Origin: Halobacillus sp. A1
GTDB lineage: Bacteria > Bacillota > Bacilli > Bacillales > Halobacillaceae
Length of the DNA stretch: 64,000 nucleotides
Direction of reading: 5' to 3'
Assembly (NCBI RefSeq): GCF_024189295.1
Contig: NZ_JAIZEN010000009.1
Location: forward strand, 1 to 64,000
Program-made: the position numbers and the translations under genes
In this document: in pieces, positions 19,791 to 28,723 of the stretch
How the letters are laid out: the number at the start of each line of letters is the position of its first letter
Numbering within the stretch: position 1 is the first letter of the stretch
The notes under the pieces: generated by a model
Told to the model about the DNA's origin: nothing
Databases searched by the model: none
The model's input: only the letters and a program-made list of their open reading frames with translations

Positions 19791-19946
19791 TTAAACTTCT
19801 GGATCGAATGTTTTACAATCTGTCTCTTCACTTTTTGAGGCCTGATCTCCTGCATGGCTTACTACATAAATCGCATCGGCCGTACATTTGTTTCCTTGAC
19901 CCCAATACTTACAATTATTTACTTCGCATAATACATCTTGTGCCAT
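19791..19946 (-). CDS. DUF1540 small cysteine protein
   Basis: 51 residues with four cysteines (VLCEVNNCKYWGQGNKC and DCKTF) spaced as in DUF1540 proteins, which often occur in spore formers and probably bind metal. The second ATG is chosen because GAGGGGG lies about eight bases before it. Confidence 0.75.
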   Translation of the reverse strand: MAQDVLCEVNNCKYWGQGNKCTADAIYVVSHAGDQASKSEETDCKTFDPEV

Positions 19947-20153
19947 TGACATACACCCCCTCAGTGTTATTTTTTCCAGGGAGTGGTGTGTCATTCGAGG
20001 TAATTTTTATACTTAAAGGTAGTGTGTATAATGCCTTCTTTAGGCATATCAAGTATAACACGGCCGTATTTCTGACCCCAATACCTTTATAATCCTGGCT
20101 ATCCCCTTTATAATGAGGAAGGTTAAACTTATACGAAGGAAAAGGTGTATCAA

Positions 20154-21710
20154 ATGAGCATACTCACAGTTAAAAATTTAAGTCACGGATTCGGAGATCG
20201 TGCCATCTTTGATGATGTATCGTTCCGTCTATTACAAGGAGAGCACATTGGACTGATTGGTGCCAATGGAGAAGGAAAGTCTTCATTTATGAATATAATC
20301 ACTGGTAAACTTGAGCCGGATGCAGGTAAAATCACATGGTCCAAACATGCCAGAGTCGGCTACTTAGATCAGCATGCCGATTTAAAACAAGGGATGTCTG
20401 TACGCGATGTACTGCGCACTGCTTTTCAATATTTGTTTGACATGGAAACAGAGATGAATGACCTTTTTGGCAAAATGGGAGATGCGGACCCGGATGGACT
20501 AGAACAATTGCTGGAAGAAACCGGACGTCTTCAAGATGCTCTGACTAATAATGATTTTTACACAATCGATGCAAAGGTTGAAGAAATAGCCAATGGTCTG
20601 GGGTTAGATGACATTGGGTTGGACAGAGATGTCCATGACTTAAGTGGTGGACAGCGGACGAAAGTTCTTCTCGCCAAGCTTTTATTAGAAAAGCCGGATA
20701 TTCTTCTCTTAGACGAACCGACGAACTATCTTGATGTAGAACATATCGAATGGTTGAAAAATTATCTTCAGGAGTACGAACACGCTTTTATTCTCGTATC
20801 ACATGATATTCCGTTTTTAAATAGCGTCGTCAACTTAATTTATCATATGGAAAACCAGGAGTTGACTCGCAACCCTGGGGATTATGAAGAATTCCAGCGT
20901 GTTTATGAAATGAAAAAACAACAAGTCGAAGCTGCCTATAAGAAACAGCAAAAAGAAATTGCCAACTTAAAGGACTTTGTAGCCAGGAATAAGGCCAATG
21001 CGGCAACCAGCAGAATGGCCATGTCCCGTCAAAAAAAGCTGGATAAGATGGATGTCATTGAGCTGGATGCAGAGAAACCTAAGCCCTCGTTCCGCTTTAA
21101 GCAAGCTCGAACTTCGGGTAAATATTTATTTGAGACAAAGGATCTTGTGATAGGTTATGGAGAGCCATTATCGAGGCCGCTTAATTTGGAAATGGAACGC
21201 GGTCAGAAGATTGCTTTATCCGGTGCAAACGGTATAGGAAAAACAACTTTGCTACGAAGCATCCTGGGGGAAATCAAACCAGTTTCAGGTACTGTAGAAC
21301 TAGGTGAACATCTTCATATCGGCTACTTCGAACAAGAACTGAAAAATGAATCCAATCATACGTGTATCGAGGAAATATGGCAAGAGTTCCCTCACTTCAC
21401 CCAGCAAGAGGTCCGTTCTGCATTAGCTAAATGCGGGCTTACAAGAAAACACATTGAAAGTAAAGTCCAGGTGCTAAGCGGTGGAGAGAAAGCTAAAGTA
21501 CGCCTTTGTAAATTGATTAATAAAGAAACGAATTTGCTCGTTCTCGACGAGCCCACCAACCACCTGGATGTCGATGCTAAAGCTGAACTTAAAAGAGCTT
21601 TACAGGACTTTAAGGGCAGTGTCCTGCTCATTTCACATGAACCCGAGTTTTATGAGGGGATCGTAACCGACGTGTGGAATTGTGAGGATTGGACAACAAA
21701 AGTATTTTAA
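20154..21710 (+). CDS. ABC-F family ATPase
   Basis: Two ABC domains in one 518-residue soluble protein with no membrane part: Walker A GANGEGKSS (N-terminal) and GANGIGKTT (C-terminal), signatures LSGGQRTK and LSGGEKAK, Walker B LLLDEPTN and LVLDEPTN, joined by a charged linker around residues 240-310. ABC-F proteins act on the ribosome E-site (EttA, YkpA/YbiT-like) or protect it from antibiotics. Length and short linker favour the housekeeping type. Starts at the ATG after GGAAAAGGTG. Confidence 0.92.
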   Translation: MSILTVKNLSHGFGDRAIFDDVSFRLLQGEHIGLIGANGEGKSSFMNIITGKLEPDAGKITWSKHARVGYLDQHADLKQGMSVRDVLRTAFQYLFDMETEMNDLFGKMGDADPDGLEQLLEETGRLQDALTNNDFYTIDAKVEEIANGLGLDDIGLDRDVHDLSGGQRTKVLLAKLLLEKPDILLLDEPTNYLDVEHIEWLKNYLQEYEHAFILVSHDIPFLNSVVNLIYHMENQELTRNPGDYEEFQRVYEMKKQQVEAAYKKQQKEIANLKDFVARNKANAATSRMAMSRQKKLDKMDVIELDAEKPKPSFRFKQARTSGKYLFETKDLVIGYGEPLSRPLNLEMERGQKIALSGANGIGKTTLLRSILGEIKPVSGTVELGEHLHIGYFEQELKNESNHTCIEEIWQEFPHFTQQEVRSALAKCGLTRKHIESKVQVLSGGEKAKVRLCKLINKETNLLVLDEPTNHLDVDAKAELKRALQDFKGSVLLISHEPEFYEGIVTDVWNCEDWTTKVF

Positions 21711-21716
21711 ATAAAC

Positions 21717-21751
21717 CAGACATGCCACTGCGGGGCGTGTCTGTTTTTTTG
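21717..21751 (+). terminator. terminator of the ABC-F gene
   Basis: CAGACATGCC pairs with GGCGTGTCTG, then seven T. It lies inside the apparent 3' end of the convergent pseudogene. Confidence 0.88.
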
Positions 21752-21911
21752 ATAATTACGAGTCGAAAAATAAATACTGGTACCCATTAGTGTTAAGCAA
21801 TGAGCTATATATAAGCCTGTCATAATGAAGAAGGAAACCGAAATACCGTCAAATACAATGATAAGCCCCCATGCGATCAAAATGAGGACAAGGGTCGTAT
21901 TCCACCCTTCC

Positions 21912-21949
21912 GCTTTTGCTTTTGCTTTTGCTTTTGCTTTTGCTTTTGC
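21912..21949. repeat. hexanucleotide microsatellite
   Basis: Six tandem GCTTTT units (AAAAGC on the minus strand) encode alternating Lys-Ala in the broken membrane protein. Such tracts change length by slippage; a multiple of three keeps the frame here. Confidence 0.9.
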
Positions 21950-22071
21950 ACTAACAAATTCTTGCCGCTCATCATAGATATGCTTTTTCTTTCCCAGTTT
22001 CTTCGTAAATAAAAAAAGTTAATAACATTCCTAATCCTCAACCGATTAACCCAAATAAGCCCATCCACATA

Positions 22072-22281
22072 TCATTCAATATTCTCATCCCCCTCAAAAA
22101 TGAAAAGATCTTCAATCGTACATTCAAAAAGCTGCGCTAACTTGTGAGCAAGTACTAAGGAAGGTTTATACTTGTTCTTCTCCAGTGAAATAATCGTTTG
22201 TCGAGATACCCGAAGTAGTTGCGAAAGGTCTTCCTGTGTGTAATTACTTTTCTTACGATTTTCTCTGATAAGATTCTTCAT
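22072..22281 (-). CDS. XRE family small HTH regulator
   Basis: 69 residues, nearly all a helix-turn-helix of the Cro/CI type: YTQEDLSQLLRVSRQTIISL then EKNKYKPSLVLAHKLAQ. Resembles YozG/YvaO-like regulators that sit next to a small membrane protein, here decayed. AAAGGTG ribosome binding site. Likely autoregulated; operator not identified. Confidence 0.88.
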   Translation of the reverse strand: MKNLIRENRKKSNYTQEDLSQLLRVSRQTIISLEKNKYKPSLVLAHKLAQLFECTIEDLFIFEGDENIE

Positions 22282-22469
22282 GATTTTAAATCACCTTTTT
22301 ATAAAAGTGCACTTTACAAAATACAATAATGTCAACACGATTGTTTCTCTGAATAGGGTAATTTTAAACGGTTAATAATAAACTACAATTATTTTCCACA
22401 TCCTCATGATGCAATCTAAAATTAAATACATTTTAATACGGGTGCATTTTCCTGAAAGGAGGTAACAAA

Positions 22470-23594
22470 ATGTTCAAATCTGTAAAAAAGCAACTAAACA
22501 TGGTGGCCAGGCAGTTAAAATTGAATCCCCCCCATAGTAATGATAGTCCTATAACCGATCAGGATAAGGAAACCTTACGAGTCATCAGAGCTGAAACAGA
22601 AAAATTGAACCAAAATAACGTAACGAGAACTCAGGCATATTTTGATTTTTTTCAGAAACATAACGAAATACATTGGGCACTTTTGGCTCACCTCGTCTCA
22701 AGAAACGCCGGGTGGAACATGACCGATTTAAAAGGAGAATACCTCCCAATGCTTTTGAATCAAACAGAACAAAATAATTTTTTCTGTTTTCTGGAACGAG
22801 GCAACTGGCTGATTTTTCAAGATGCATACCCTCAACTTCTCTTATATGAAAAAAGCAAGGAAACAAACCAGCCTCTCTTTCATTTATTACCTGAATTGAA
22901 GGTTTCATCATTCATGAGACCTTTTTGGGAAAATTTCCGGCTTCACGGAAACAGCTTAGAATTGACGATCGCTCTTATAATTAACGAACAACAATACATT
23001 GAAAAACGCGTCATCCAAAATAAACTATATAAAGAAACTGTACTTGATACCATCCTTTTTAAGCTACAGGACCTCTTCGATTTCAATCACATATTGTTTC
23101 CATATACTACTCCTCTACAAAAAAAGACCAAGGTTGTTGGAGGTACAGTACATCATTTTTCATCTTTAGAAGATCGCATCAACCTTGGGAAAGGGTTGTA
23201 TGACTTACTTTTCTCCGTAAAAACCCGTCTGGCCCAAACAATTGATTGGGCTGATATGAACCCTCACACCGGGTCACGAAAAGATTTCTGGCCTCACCTC
23301 TTTAATGATGTGAAAGAAACTGCCCCAGGGAGCGTGCACGAGCTTCATAACAGCCCCTGCTCACTCCAAGTAAAATCATTGCGTATTTATAGTCCATCCT
23401 TAACACTAGTTTGGAAGGACTGGATACACGAAAAAGCTGAAGCAGGAGACTGGTATAAAAACAAAAAAGCCCACAACTGGATTAAAAAGAGTTACAACGA
23501 GCTGAACGGAGACATTCAAGAAACATATTGTCATATGATTGAGCAACTTGAAATGGCAGCATACACCAAACATTTATTATTCAACAAAAATTAG
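22470..23594 (+). CDS. DUF2515 family protein (YppC-like)
   Basis: 374 residues, soluble, with the conserved NNVTRTQAYFDFFQKHNEIHWALLAHLVSRN stretch (residues about 49-79), and PHTGSRKDFWPHLFND near the C-terminus, as I recall from the DUF2515 family represented by B. subtilis YppC. Function unknown. Very strong GAAAGGAGG ribosome binding site. Confidence 0.78.
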   Translation: MFKSVKKQLNMVARQLKLNPPHSNDSPITDQDKETLRVIRAETEKLNQNNVTRTQAYFDFFQKHNEIHWALLAHLVSRNAGWNMTDLKGEYLPMLLNQTEQNNFFCFLERGNWLIFQDAYPQLLLYEKSKETNQPLFHLLPELKVSSFMRPFWENFRLHGNSLELTIALIINEQQYIEKRVIQNKLYKETVLDTILFKLQDLFDFNHILFPYTTPLQKKTKVVGGTVHHFSSLEDRINLGKGLYDLLFSVKTRLAQTIDWADMNPHTGSRKDFWPHLFNDVKETAPGSVHELHNSPCSLQVKSLRIYSPSLTLVWKDWIHEKAEAGDWYKNKKAHNWIKKSYNELNGDIQETYCHMIEQLEMAAYTKHLLFNKN

Positions 23595-23603
23595 TTGGAA
23601 TAA

Positions 23604-23636
23604 AAAAGTCCTTACTTAAGGTAGTAAGGACTTGTA
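23604..23636 (-). terminator. terminator of the Fin-like gene
   Basis: AAGTCCTTACT pairs with AGTAAGGACTT; the T run is on the minus strand. It also lies just after the convergent DUF2515 gene and may serve both. Confidence 0.8.
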
Positions 23637-23647
23637 GTTTCACTATA

Positions 23648-23851
23648 TTAACGGGCAGAAAACCTTTCTTCTTCTAAACAATTATCGCATATTGTCCGGA
23701 TGGTCAACTGCCCCCCGCCCTGCATTAGTATGGACTGCTGAACGTCCGTATCATTTAAAACGTCTGATCCTAACTGTGAGACATCTGGTTTTTTTGCCTC
23801 AAGTTCCCCCACTTGACGATCACATTTTCTACATTGGTAACAAATTTTCAT
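23648..23851 (-). CDS. Fin-like anti-sigma factor family protein
   Basis: 67 residues with two CxxC knuckles (YQCRKCDRQVGELE and TICDNCLEE), the layout of Fin (YabK), the small zinc-ribbon anti-sigma-F protein made in the forespore. The middle (LGSDVLNDTDVQQSILMQ) also fits. In B. subtilis fin lies between spoVC and mfd; neither is here, so this is a displaced gene or a paralogue. AGGAGG ribosome binding site. Confidence 0.72.
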   Translation of the reverse strand: MKICYQCRKCDRQVGELEAKKPDVSQLGSDVLNDTDVQQSILMQGGGQLTIRTICDNCLEEERFSAR

Positions 23852-23962
23852 GACGTTCCTCCTAATTTAAAGCTAGCATAATTCTTAGTCTGTACGATAT
23901 GAATAGACGTTATGCGCTAAGAATAAAACAAAGCTATTCTAAAAAAGGAGGGACTCCTCCAC

Positions 23963-24013
23963 GAAAAGAAGCAGCCCCAAAAAGTCTATTTCCTGGACTT
24001 TTGAGACTGCCTT
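23963..24013 (-). terminator. terminator downstream of the UPF0182 gene
   Basis: On the minus strand GCAG-TCTC-AAAAGTC pairs with GACTTTT-GGGG-CTGC (some G-U pairs), then TTCTTTT. It is 140 bases after the UPF0182 stop; the interval 24014-24152 has no gene I trust. Confidence 0.65.
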
Positions 24014-24152
24014 GTTTTCTTTTTATAGAAGCTAAGCTATACGCCATAGTAATTTTTCATAAGAGAGTTCCTCAATTAAAAAGGCTTTGCACTTTCACCT
24101 TGGTTCTCTCAAATAAAAAGACTTTCAGGACAACTCCTACTCCTTCAAGAAC

Positions 24153-26882
24153 TTATTCATTTTCGTTCAAACGATCTTCGATTTCACTCATAATGGCTCC
24201 TGCCTCTTCCCAGTTGCCACTTGAAAGTGCATCTTGATAATTATCAAAGAGAGAGGAAATTTCCTCCAACATTTCTTCAGATTCGCCCAGGGCCTGTTCT
24301 TCCTCAGGAGCTACAGTTTCTTCATCTCCTTCTTCAACATCAACATCAGGATCAATTAAACCAAGCATCCTTTCCAAGGCTTGATCAAAGGTAGGCTCCA
24401 TGACAATTTCATCACCATAAGCCAAAATTACCTGTTTCACCTCGGGAAGTGATGTTTCATTAGAGGATTCTATATATATCGGCTCTGCGTACATTACGGT
24501 ATCTTCTATCGGGATGGCCAAAAGATTACCTCTAATTACTTCGGATCCACCTTGCGACCAAAGATTCAATTGCTGTGAAATGGTACTATCCTGGTTGATT
24601 CGATTCTCAATTTGCTGTGGTCCGTAGACATTTTCTTGTTTAGGGAATTGATAAACAAAAGTTTCTCCATATTTGTCACCATCGTTACTGACACCCATCC
24701 ATGCAATCATATTTTGGCGGTTTCGCGGAGTGTATGGCATCATAAGAACAAACTCTTCTTCATCATATTCTGGAAGCTTCATTGTAATGTAGTATGGCTC
24801 CATTTCAATATCCTCGTTGAAGTATTTCTCAGTTGGGAACTGCCAGTAGTCTTCTCTATTATAAAACACTTCTAAATTCTGCATGTGATACGTACCATAC
24901 ATTTCAGCCTGGATTTTAAACAAATCAATAGGGTAACGAAAATGAGACTGGACATCCTCTGGAATTTCTTCTTCGAAGAGATCAGGGAACATTTTTTGGT
25001 ACGTTTGAAGTAATGGTTCATCTGTATCGACTGCATAGAAATTAACTTCTCCCGTATAGGCGTCAATTTCCACTTTTACTGAATTCCGTATATAACTTTC
25101 GTCTCCCTGGTGAGGTTCTGAATAAGGGTAACTTTCAGCGTTTAAATAGGCATCCATTAACCATGAAAGGCTGCCATCTTCTTTAACGAAAATGTAAGGG
25201 TCCTCGTCATACTCTAAGAATGGAGCTATTCGCTCTACTCGGTCCACTATGTTTCTTGTATCAAGCAGCTGACTATCCTCATTCAGCTGCTCTGAAACAA
25301 ACATGCGGAAGGAACCTTCGTTGATAGAAAAAAGCAGCCGGTTCAAACCTGATAAAGGAATACCACTATCCGCTTCATAACGTGAAGAAACGTTTTCGTC
25401 TCCTGCCGGATAGTCAAACTCATCGACTTCACTATTTACAATGACGTTTCCAGCATTCTCTTCGCCAAAATAAATTTGCGGAGTTTCAATATCAAGAACG
25501 CCTTCAGATGGAACATTTTCAAGCAAATATTCCGGCTGTCCCTGAGACGTGATTTCATTTACATCGCTCATGGCTACACCATAGCCATGAGTATATCTAA
25601 GGGTTTCATTCAACCATGTTTTTGACTGTGAAGGGAGGTCACTCGTGTTCAATTCTCTTGCTCCGAGAAATACTTGCTGATATTCTCCATCAATTTCATA
25701 CCGATCTACATCAATGTCGTTGAATTGATAATACGTACGGAAGGTTTGGAGCTGGTTATAGATATCGAGAATTGGTCTGGCATCGTTGATCCTTACATTA
25801 TCAAATGTAAGTTGATTACGCTCTACCATTGCCTCATCCAGTGATTGATTGCCAGGATGTTCCCTCTCATCAATATTTTCCAGATCATAAGCTGCTCTAG
25901 TAAAGTCTAAATTATGCTGAAGAAAAGGACTTTCTTTTGAAAATTCATTGGGCGATACGACGTAATTTTGTACAATTACTGAAGCGCCCTGCGCTACCAG
26001 AACTAAGCCGACATACACGATGATGGGAAGGAACATAGCGAATAATTTTCCACGGGTCAAAGAAAAGATCATCCACACTGCGCCGATAACCGCAACAGCT
26101 GCCAGCACATAGGAAGCTGGGTTATTGACAACCTTATCTGTGTAGCTTAATCCATGTACTACACTATCCTGAAAGATATTGACCTCGTTAGTCAGTAAGG
26201 AGTCAAAAGGCTGCAATAAATGAACCGCTGCTAATAAGAGTCCGATCCCTCCTAAAGTCACCCCCATATGGAACTGTGCCATACGGCTTTTGCGGTACAT
26301 TTGATAAGGTGAATAGAATCCCATTTCTATAAGCAGAAGAAAAACAGCAAGACCCAACAATGTAAAAACAGCGAATTTTATAAAAGGAAGAACAAACATG
26401 TAAAACGAAACGTCCATGTCAAAATGCGGATCAACTATACCGAATGATGTATGATTAAGGAACTTAAGCCACAGTTCCCACCCGATCCCCTGTACGATAC
26501 TGCTGCCAAAAAAACCTACAAAAACTGACAAGCCAGCTATTGTCAACCGGCTCCACTTTTTATTTGAAATGAAAGCAGGCAGTTGAGATTTATTGAAGTG
26601 TGATACATATCCTCTTCGAATCCAGGAGGCTGTAAAGTAGGCACTAATGAAAAATACAACGAAACCTATAATCCCTAATATGACCTTACTGCTTAAGATC
26701 GTAGTATAGACTTCCTTGAATCCTAGAGAATCCATCCAAATGTAATCAACCACCCAGTGTAGCGAAAGCCAGCCGATGATAGCAAATACCACAAGGACTC
26801 CAAAGATTTTGCCTGCGATGGTCCCAAACTTCTTCAACTGGTTTTTTTGCTTCGTATTAATATTTGTAGTTTTATTATCCAA
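24153..26882 (-). CDS. UPF0182 family large membrane protein
   Basis: 909 residues. The first about 330 hold seven predicted membrane helices (for example VLVVFAIIGWLSLHWVVDYI, VILGIIGFVVFFISAYF, FAVFTLLGLAVFLLLIEMGF); the rest is a long soluble, extracytoplasmic-looking domain ending in an acidic tail. This is the UPF0182 architecture; function unknown. The TTG at 26882 is chosen because GAGGGGGAG lies six bases upstream; an ORF to 26897 would start inside that site. Confidence 0.88.
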   Translation of the reverse strand: MDNKTTNINTKQKNQLKKFGTIAGKIFGVLVVFAIIGWLSLHWVVDYIWMDSLGFKEVYTTILSSKVILGIIGFVVFFISAYFTASWIRRGYVSHFNKSQLPAFISNKKWSRLTIAGLSVFVGFFGSSIVQGIGWELWLKFLNHTSFGIVDPHFDMDVSFYMFVLPFIKFAVFTLLGLAVFLLLIEMGFYSPYQMYRKSRMAQFHMGVTLGGIGLLLAAVHLLQPFDSLLTNEVNIFQDSVVHGLSYTDKVVNNPASYVLAAVAVIGAVWMIFSLTRGKLFAMFLPIIVYVGLVLVAQGASVIVQNYVVSPNEFSKESPFLQHNLDFTRAAYDLENIDEREHPGNQSLDEAMVERNQLTFDNVRINDARPILDIYNQLQTFRTYYQFNDIDVDRYEIDGEYQQVFLGARELNTSDLPSQSKTWLNETLRYTHGYGVAMSDVNEITSQGQPEYLLENVPSEGVLDIETPQIYFGEENAGNVIVNSEVDEFDYPAGDENVSSRYEADSGIPLSGLNRLLFSINEGSFRMFVSEQLNEDSQLLDTRNIVDRVERIAPFLEYDEDPYIFVKEDGSLSWLMDAYLNAESYPYSEPHQGDESYIRNSVKVEIDAYTGEVNFYAVDTDEPLLQTYQKMFPDLFEEEIPEDVQSHFRYPIDLFKIQAEMYGTYHMQNLEVFYNREDYWQFPTEKYFNEDIEMEPYYITMKLPEYDEEEFVLMMPYTPRNRQNMIAWMGVSNDGDKYGETFVYQFPKQENVYGPQQIENRINQDSTISQQLNLWSQGGSEVIRGNLLAIPIEDTVMYAEPIYIESSNETSLPEVKQVILAYGDEIVMEPTFDQALERMLGLIDPDVDVEEGDEETVAPEEEQALGESEEMLEEISSLFDNYQDALSSGNWEEAGAIMSEIEDRLNENE

Positions 26883-27081
26883 TTTGCTCCCCCTCAACGT
26901 TTACATACCTGTTCTTTCTTGATGAATGTTTACTTTCTCATTTCTATGTACGTATAAATAAAGTATTTGTTTCATTTTTATCCTTTGCGTTGTCTTTTAC
27001 AACTTAAATATGAAAAAAAACCTGTCTAAGTAGCAAACATAATTATAACATCCTTCCGAAATTTAATTGACCTTTAACAGC

Positions 27082-27234
27082 ATTGCTCTTTAAAATTTCC
27101 ATGTTGATGATCATATACCCTACTTAATAAGGAAGATCGATATCGTTAGCTAGAGAAAATGTGGTATTCAAAAACCTTGTCATATCATGGGATAATTCAC
27201 ATATAAAAATCCACAACCACGCTTAACATAGCTC
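27082..27234. mobile_element. short MITE-like repeat, copy 2
   Basis: About 150 bases. Left end TGCTCTTTAAAATTTCCATG then TTGATGATCATATA; right end CCACAACCACGCTTAACATA. Both match the ends of the copy at 27328-27579. Degenerate, no coding content. Confidence 0.55.
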
Positions 27235-27327
27235 AAGGTATCATTTCTTACAATTTCTATTAATCGATTCCTACTTTTTAGCAGGTGTCATAACTTGTAA
27301 ACAGTTCTCATATAGCTTTTAAATAAA

Positions 27328-27579
27328 TGGCTTTGTTAAAGTTCCGTGTTGATATTTCTATAAGCTCCCTTTAGTGGAATACTCAGTTTCGAGATGTTAG
27401 AGCTGTTTCCGTTACGTTTGATAGCGTTTGGAGGTCCGGGAAATCACTCGCTTCCCAACCACCCCTGCCTCTTAATAGGGCAACGAACCCAGACTATCTC
27501 GAAACTGAGTCTTCTACTACCCTGCCATATTGTTGAATAACTCACTTATCAATATCAACAACCATCTTTAACATAGCCA
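27328..27579. mobile_element. MITE-like repeat, copy 3 (best ends)
   Basis: 252 bases with terminal inverted repeats: TGGCTTTGTTAAAG, five bases, TGTTGATATT on the left; the right end is its imperfect complement (AATATCAACAACC then ATCTTTAACATAGCCA). AATAAA flanks both ends and may be the target duplication, though the region is AT-rich. The interior keeps only a fragment of the GC-rich module seen in copy 1 (GGTCCGGGAAATCACTCGCT). Confidence 0.7.
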
Positions 27580-27631
27580 AATAAATAAAAAATCACCTAG
27601 TAAAAATGCTTGTTTTTCAATAAAAAACACT

Positions 27632-27657
27632 ATAGCCGATAAAGGAATAGTGTTTTA
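27632..27657 (-). terminator. terminator of the flavodoxin gene
   Basis: AAAACACTAT pairs with ATAGTGTTTT; T run on the minus strand. Confidence 0.8.
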
Positions 27658-27670
27658 CTAAAAAATATGT

Positions 27671-28129
27671 TCATTTTATTTTTACATGAATTTGAGATTT
27701 GAAATTTTCGGCAAATTGGCTGCAGCGCTCAGCATCTTCAGAGTCAGGAGTCAATTCCACTTTCAAAGGTTCTACCACTACATCAGCCCCGCAGGCCTTA
27801 AACCTTTCCTGAAACTTGTCGATGGCCCCACCGTAAGCAGGATACATAGAGTCACATGAGCCAAATAGTCCGACAGGTAAACCTGTTAAATTAACCGATT
27901 CCATATCATCATACAAGTCCTCCAGCTCATATGGAACATCACCATCTCCCCATGTATATGTACCGAAGATCACCGCATCGTACTTAAGCATATCAGCTAC
28001 TTCAATATCATCCATATCTATTTGAAACATCGATACGTCCACTTCTTGTGAACTCAATCTACCCTGTATAATTTCTGCCATTTCTTCTGTATTCCCAGAC
28101 ATACTTGCGTACATTAGTATTATCTTCAT
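27671..28129 (-). CDS. flavodoxin
   Basis: 152-residue FMN electron carrier. Phosphate loop YASMSGNTEEMA at residues 7-18, the aromatic FMN loops TYTWGDGDVP (about 57-66) and FGSCDSMYPAYGG (about 89-101). Acidic overall. Two Fur boxes in its promoter say it is made when iron is short, replacing ferredoxin. Ribosome binding site GGAGAGG. Flanked by MITE-like repeats on both sides. Confidence 0.93.
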   Translation of the reverse strand: MKIILMYASMSGNTEEMAEIIQGRLSSQEVDVSMFQIDMDDIEVADMLKYDAVIFGTYTWGDGDVPYELEDLYDDMESVNLTGLPVGLFGSCDSMYPAYGGAIDKFQERFKACGADVVVEPLKVELTPDSEDAERCSQFAENFKSQIHVKIK

Positions 28130-28146
28130 TATTCATAACCTCTCCT

Positions 28147-28161
28147 TGATAATAATGATCA
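28147..28161 (-). promoter_or_regulatory. second Fur box
   Basis: TGATAATAATGATCA differs at one position from the 7-1-7 Fur consensus TGATAATNATTATCA. It lies between the promoter and the flavodoxin start. Confidence 0.7.
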
Positions 28162-28169
28162 ACATATTA

Positions 28170-28199
28170 ATTATAATTGATAATGATTATCAATGTCAA
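28170..28199 (-). promoter_or_regulatory. flavodoxin promoter with embedded Fur box
   Basis: Minus strand TTGACA (28194-28199), 18-base spacer, TATAAT (28170-28175). The spacer holds TGATAATGATTATCA (28178-28192), a perfect 7-1-7 Fur box. Fe-loaded Fur would block polymerase. Confidence 0.88.
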
Positions 28200-28218
28200 T
28201 TGAGTGATCCTTCTTAAC

Positions 28219-28267
28219 TTGGCTATGTAAAAGTGATTGTTGAATTGATAAGTGAGTATTCAACATT
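28219..28267 (-). mobile_element. solo end of the MITE-like repeat
   Basis: TGGCTATGTAAAAGTGATTG and the following TTGAATTGATAAGTGAGT match the complement of the right end of copy 3 (27528-27579). No second end is found nearby, so this is a truncated copy, inverted relative to copy 3 and on the other side of the flavodoxin gene. Confidence 0.55.
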
Positions 28268-28396
28268 TCTATCCCAAAGGATTTCTTTAAAAATCAATAA
28301 TGTACTAACCTGTTACAAATTCTCACCCGCTATTTATTGAATATCCTCTGACTAATTGCAAATAGTATTGATACTAAGTAAAAGGAGGCTGCATTA

Positions 28397-28582
28397 ATGA
28401 ATAGACAAAGAGCTGAAGAAATCGCCGCATCTCCAGTCATGGCGAGCGTGACATTCAATAATATGAAGGTCTATATCCAGCACGTTAATGAAAATGGCGA
28501 AACTGCAAGAATCTATGATCTCAGTGACCCGAAAAATGAACTTGATGTATCTTTAGACGAATTAAATGAAGTGTATCAATAA
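28397..28582 (+). CDS. sspH: H-type small acid-soluble spore protein
   Basis: 61 residues that follow the SspH pattern: NRQRAEEIAASP, VTFNNMKVYIQHVNENGETARIYDLSDP. Minor spore-core protein made in the forespore under sigma-G. Upstream GAATA and CAAATAGTA (about 28338 and 28359) could be a sigma-G promoter but the match is loose. AAAGGAGG ribosome binding site. Confidence 0.92.
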   Translation: MNRQRAEEIAASPVMASVTFNNMKVYIQHVNENGETARIYDLSDPKNELDVSLDELNEVYQ

Positions 28583-28587
28583 TAAAA

Positions 28588-28614
28588 GGCCATCACCTTT
28601 GAAAGTGATGGCCT
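28588..28614. terminator. bidirectional terminator
   Basis: AAGGCCATCAC pairs with GTGATGGCCTT. T-rich flank on the minus side (for the ykuI-like gene) and CATATTG on the plus side (for sspH). Confidence 0.8.
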
Positions 28615-28723
28615 TCATATTGATTTTACTGTCGTATGGGTGATAAAACTATGGGAGTGATCTCCCGCAATGATTCCTTTTTCATGCGTCAACTTCCTGT
28701 TTTGTTCAACTCATTCTAACCCC

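Larger units (their letters stand above)
21708..22070 (-). pseudogene. broken membrane protein gene paired with an XRE regulator
   Basis: Starts MWMGLFGLIG right at the XRE stop, then an in-frame TGA, then GLGMLLTFF; the frame shifts in a seven-T run at about 22011-22017 (minus strand reading ACTTTTTTTATT) and continues TKKLGKKKHIYDERQEFVSA, an (AK) repeat, and two hydrophobic helices (LVLILIAWGLIIVF; FFIMTGLYIAHCLTLMG). This is the usual small membrane partner of XRE regulators. One stop and one frameshift make it a pseudogene unless the sequence is wrong there. Confidence 0.7.

Noticed and set aside
21912-21949. Short tandem array as a CRISPR candidate
   Set aside because: Uninterrupted six-base units without spacers: a microsatellite.
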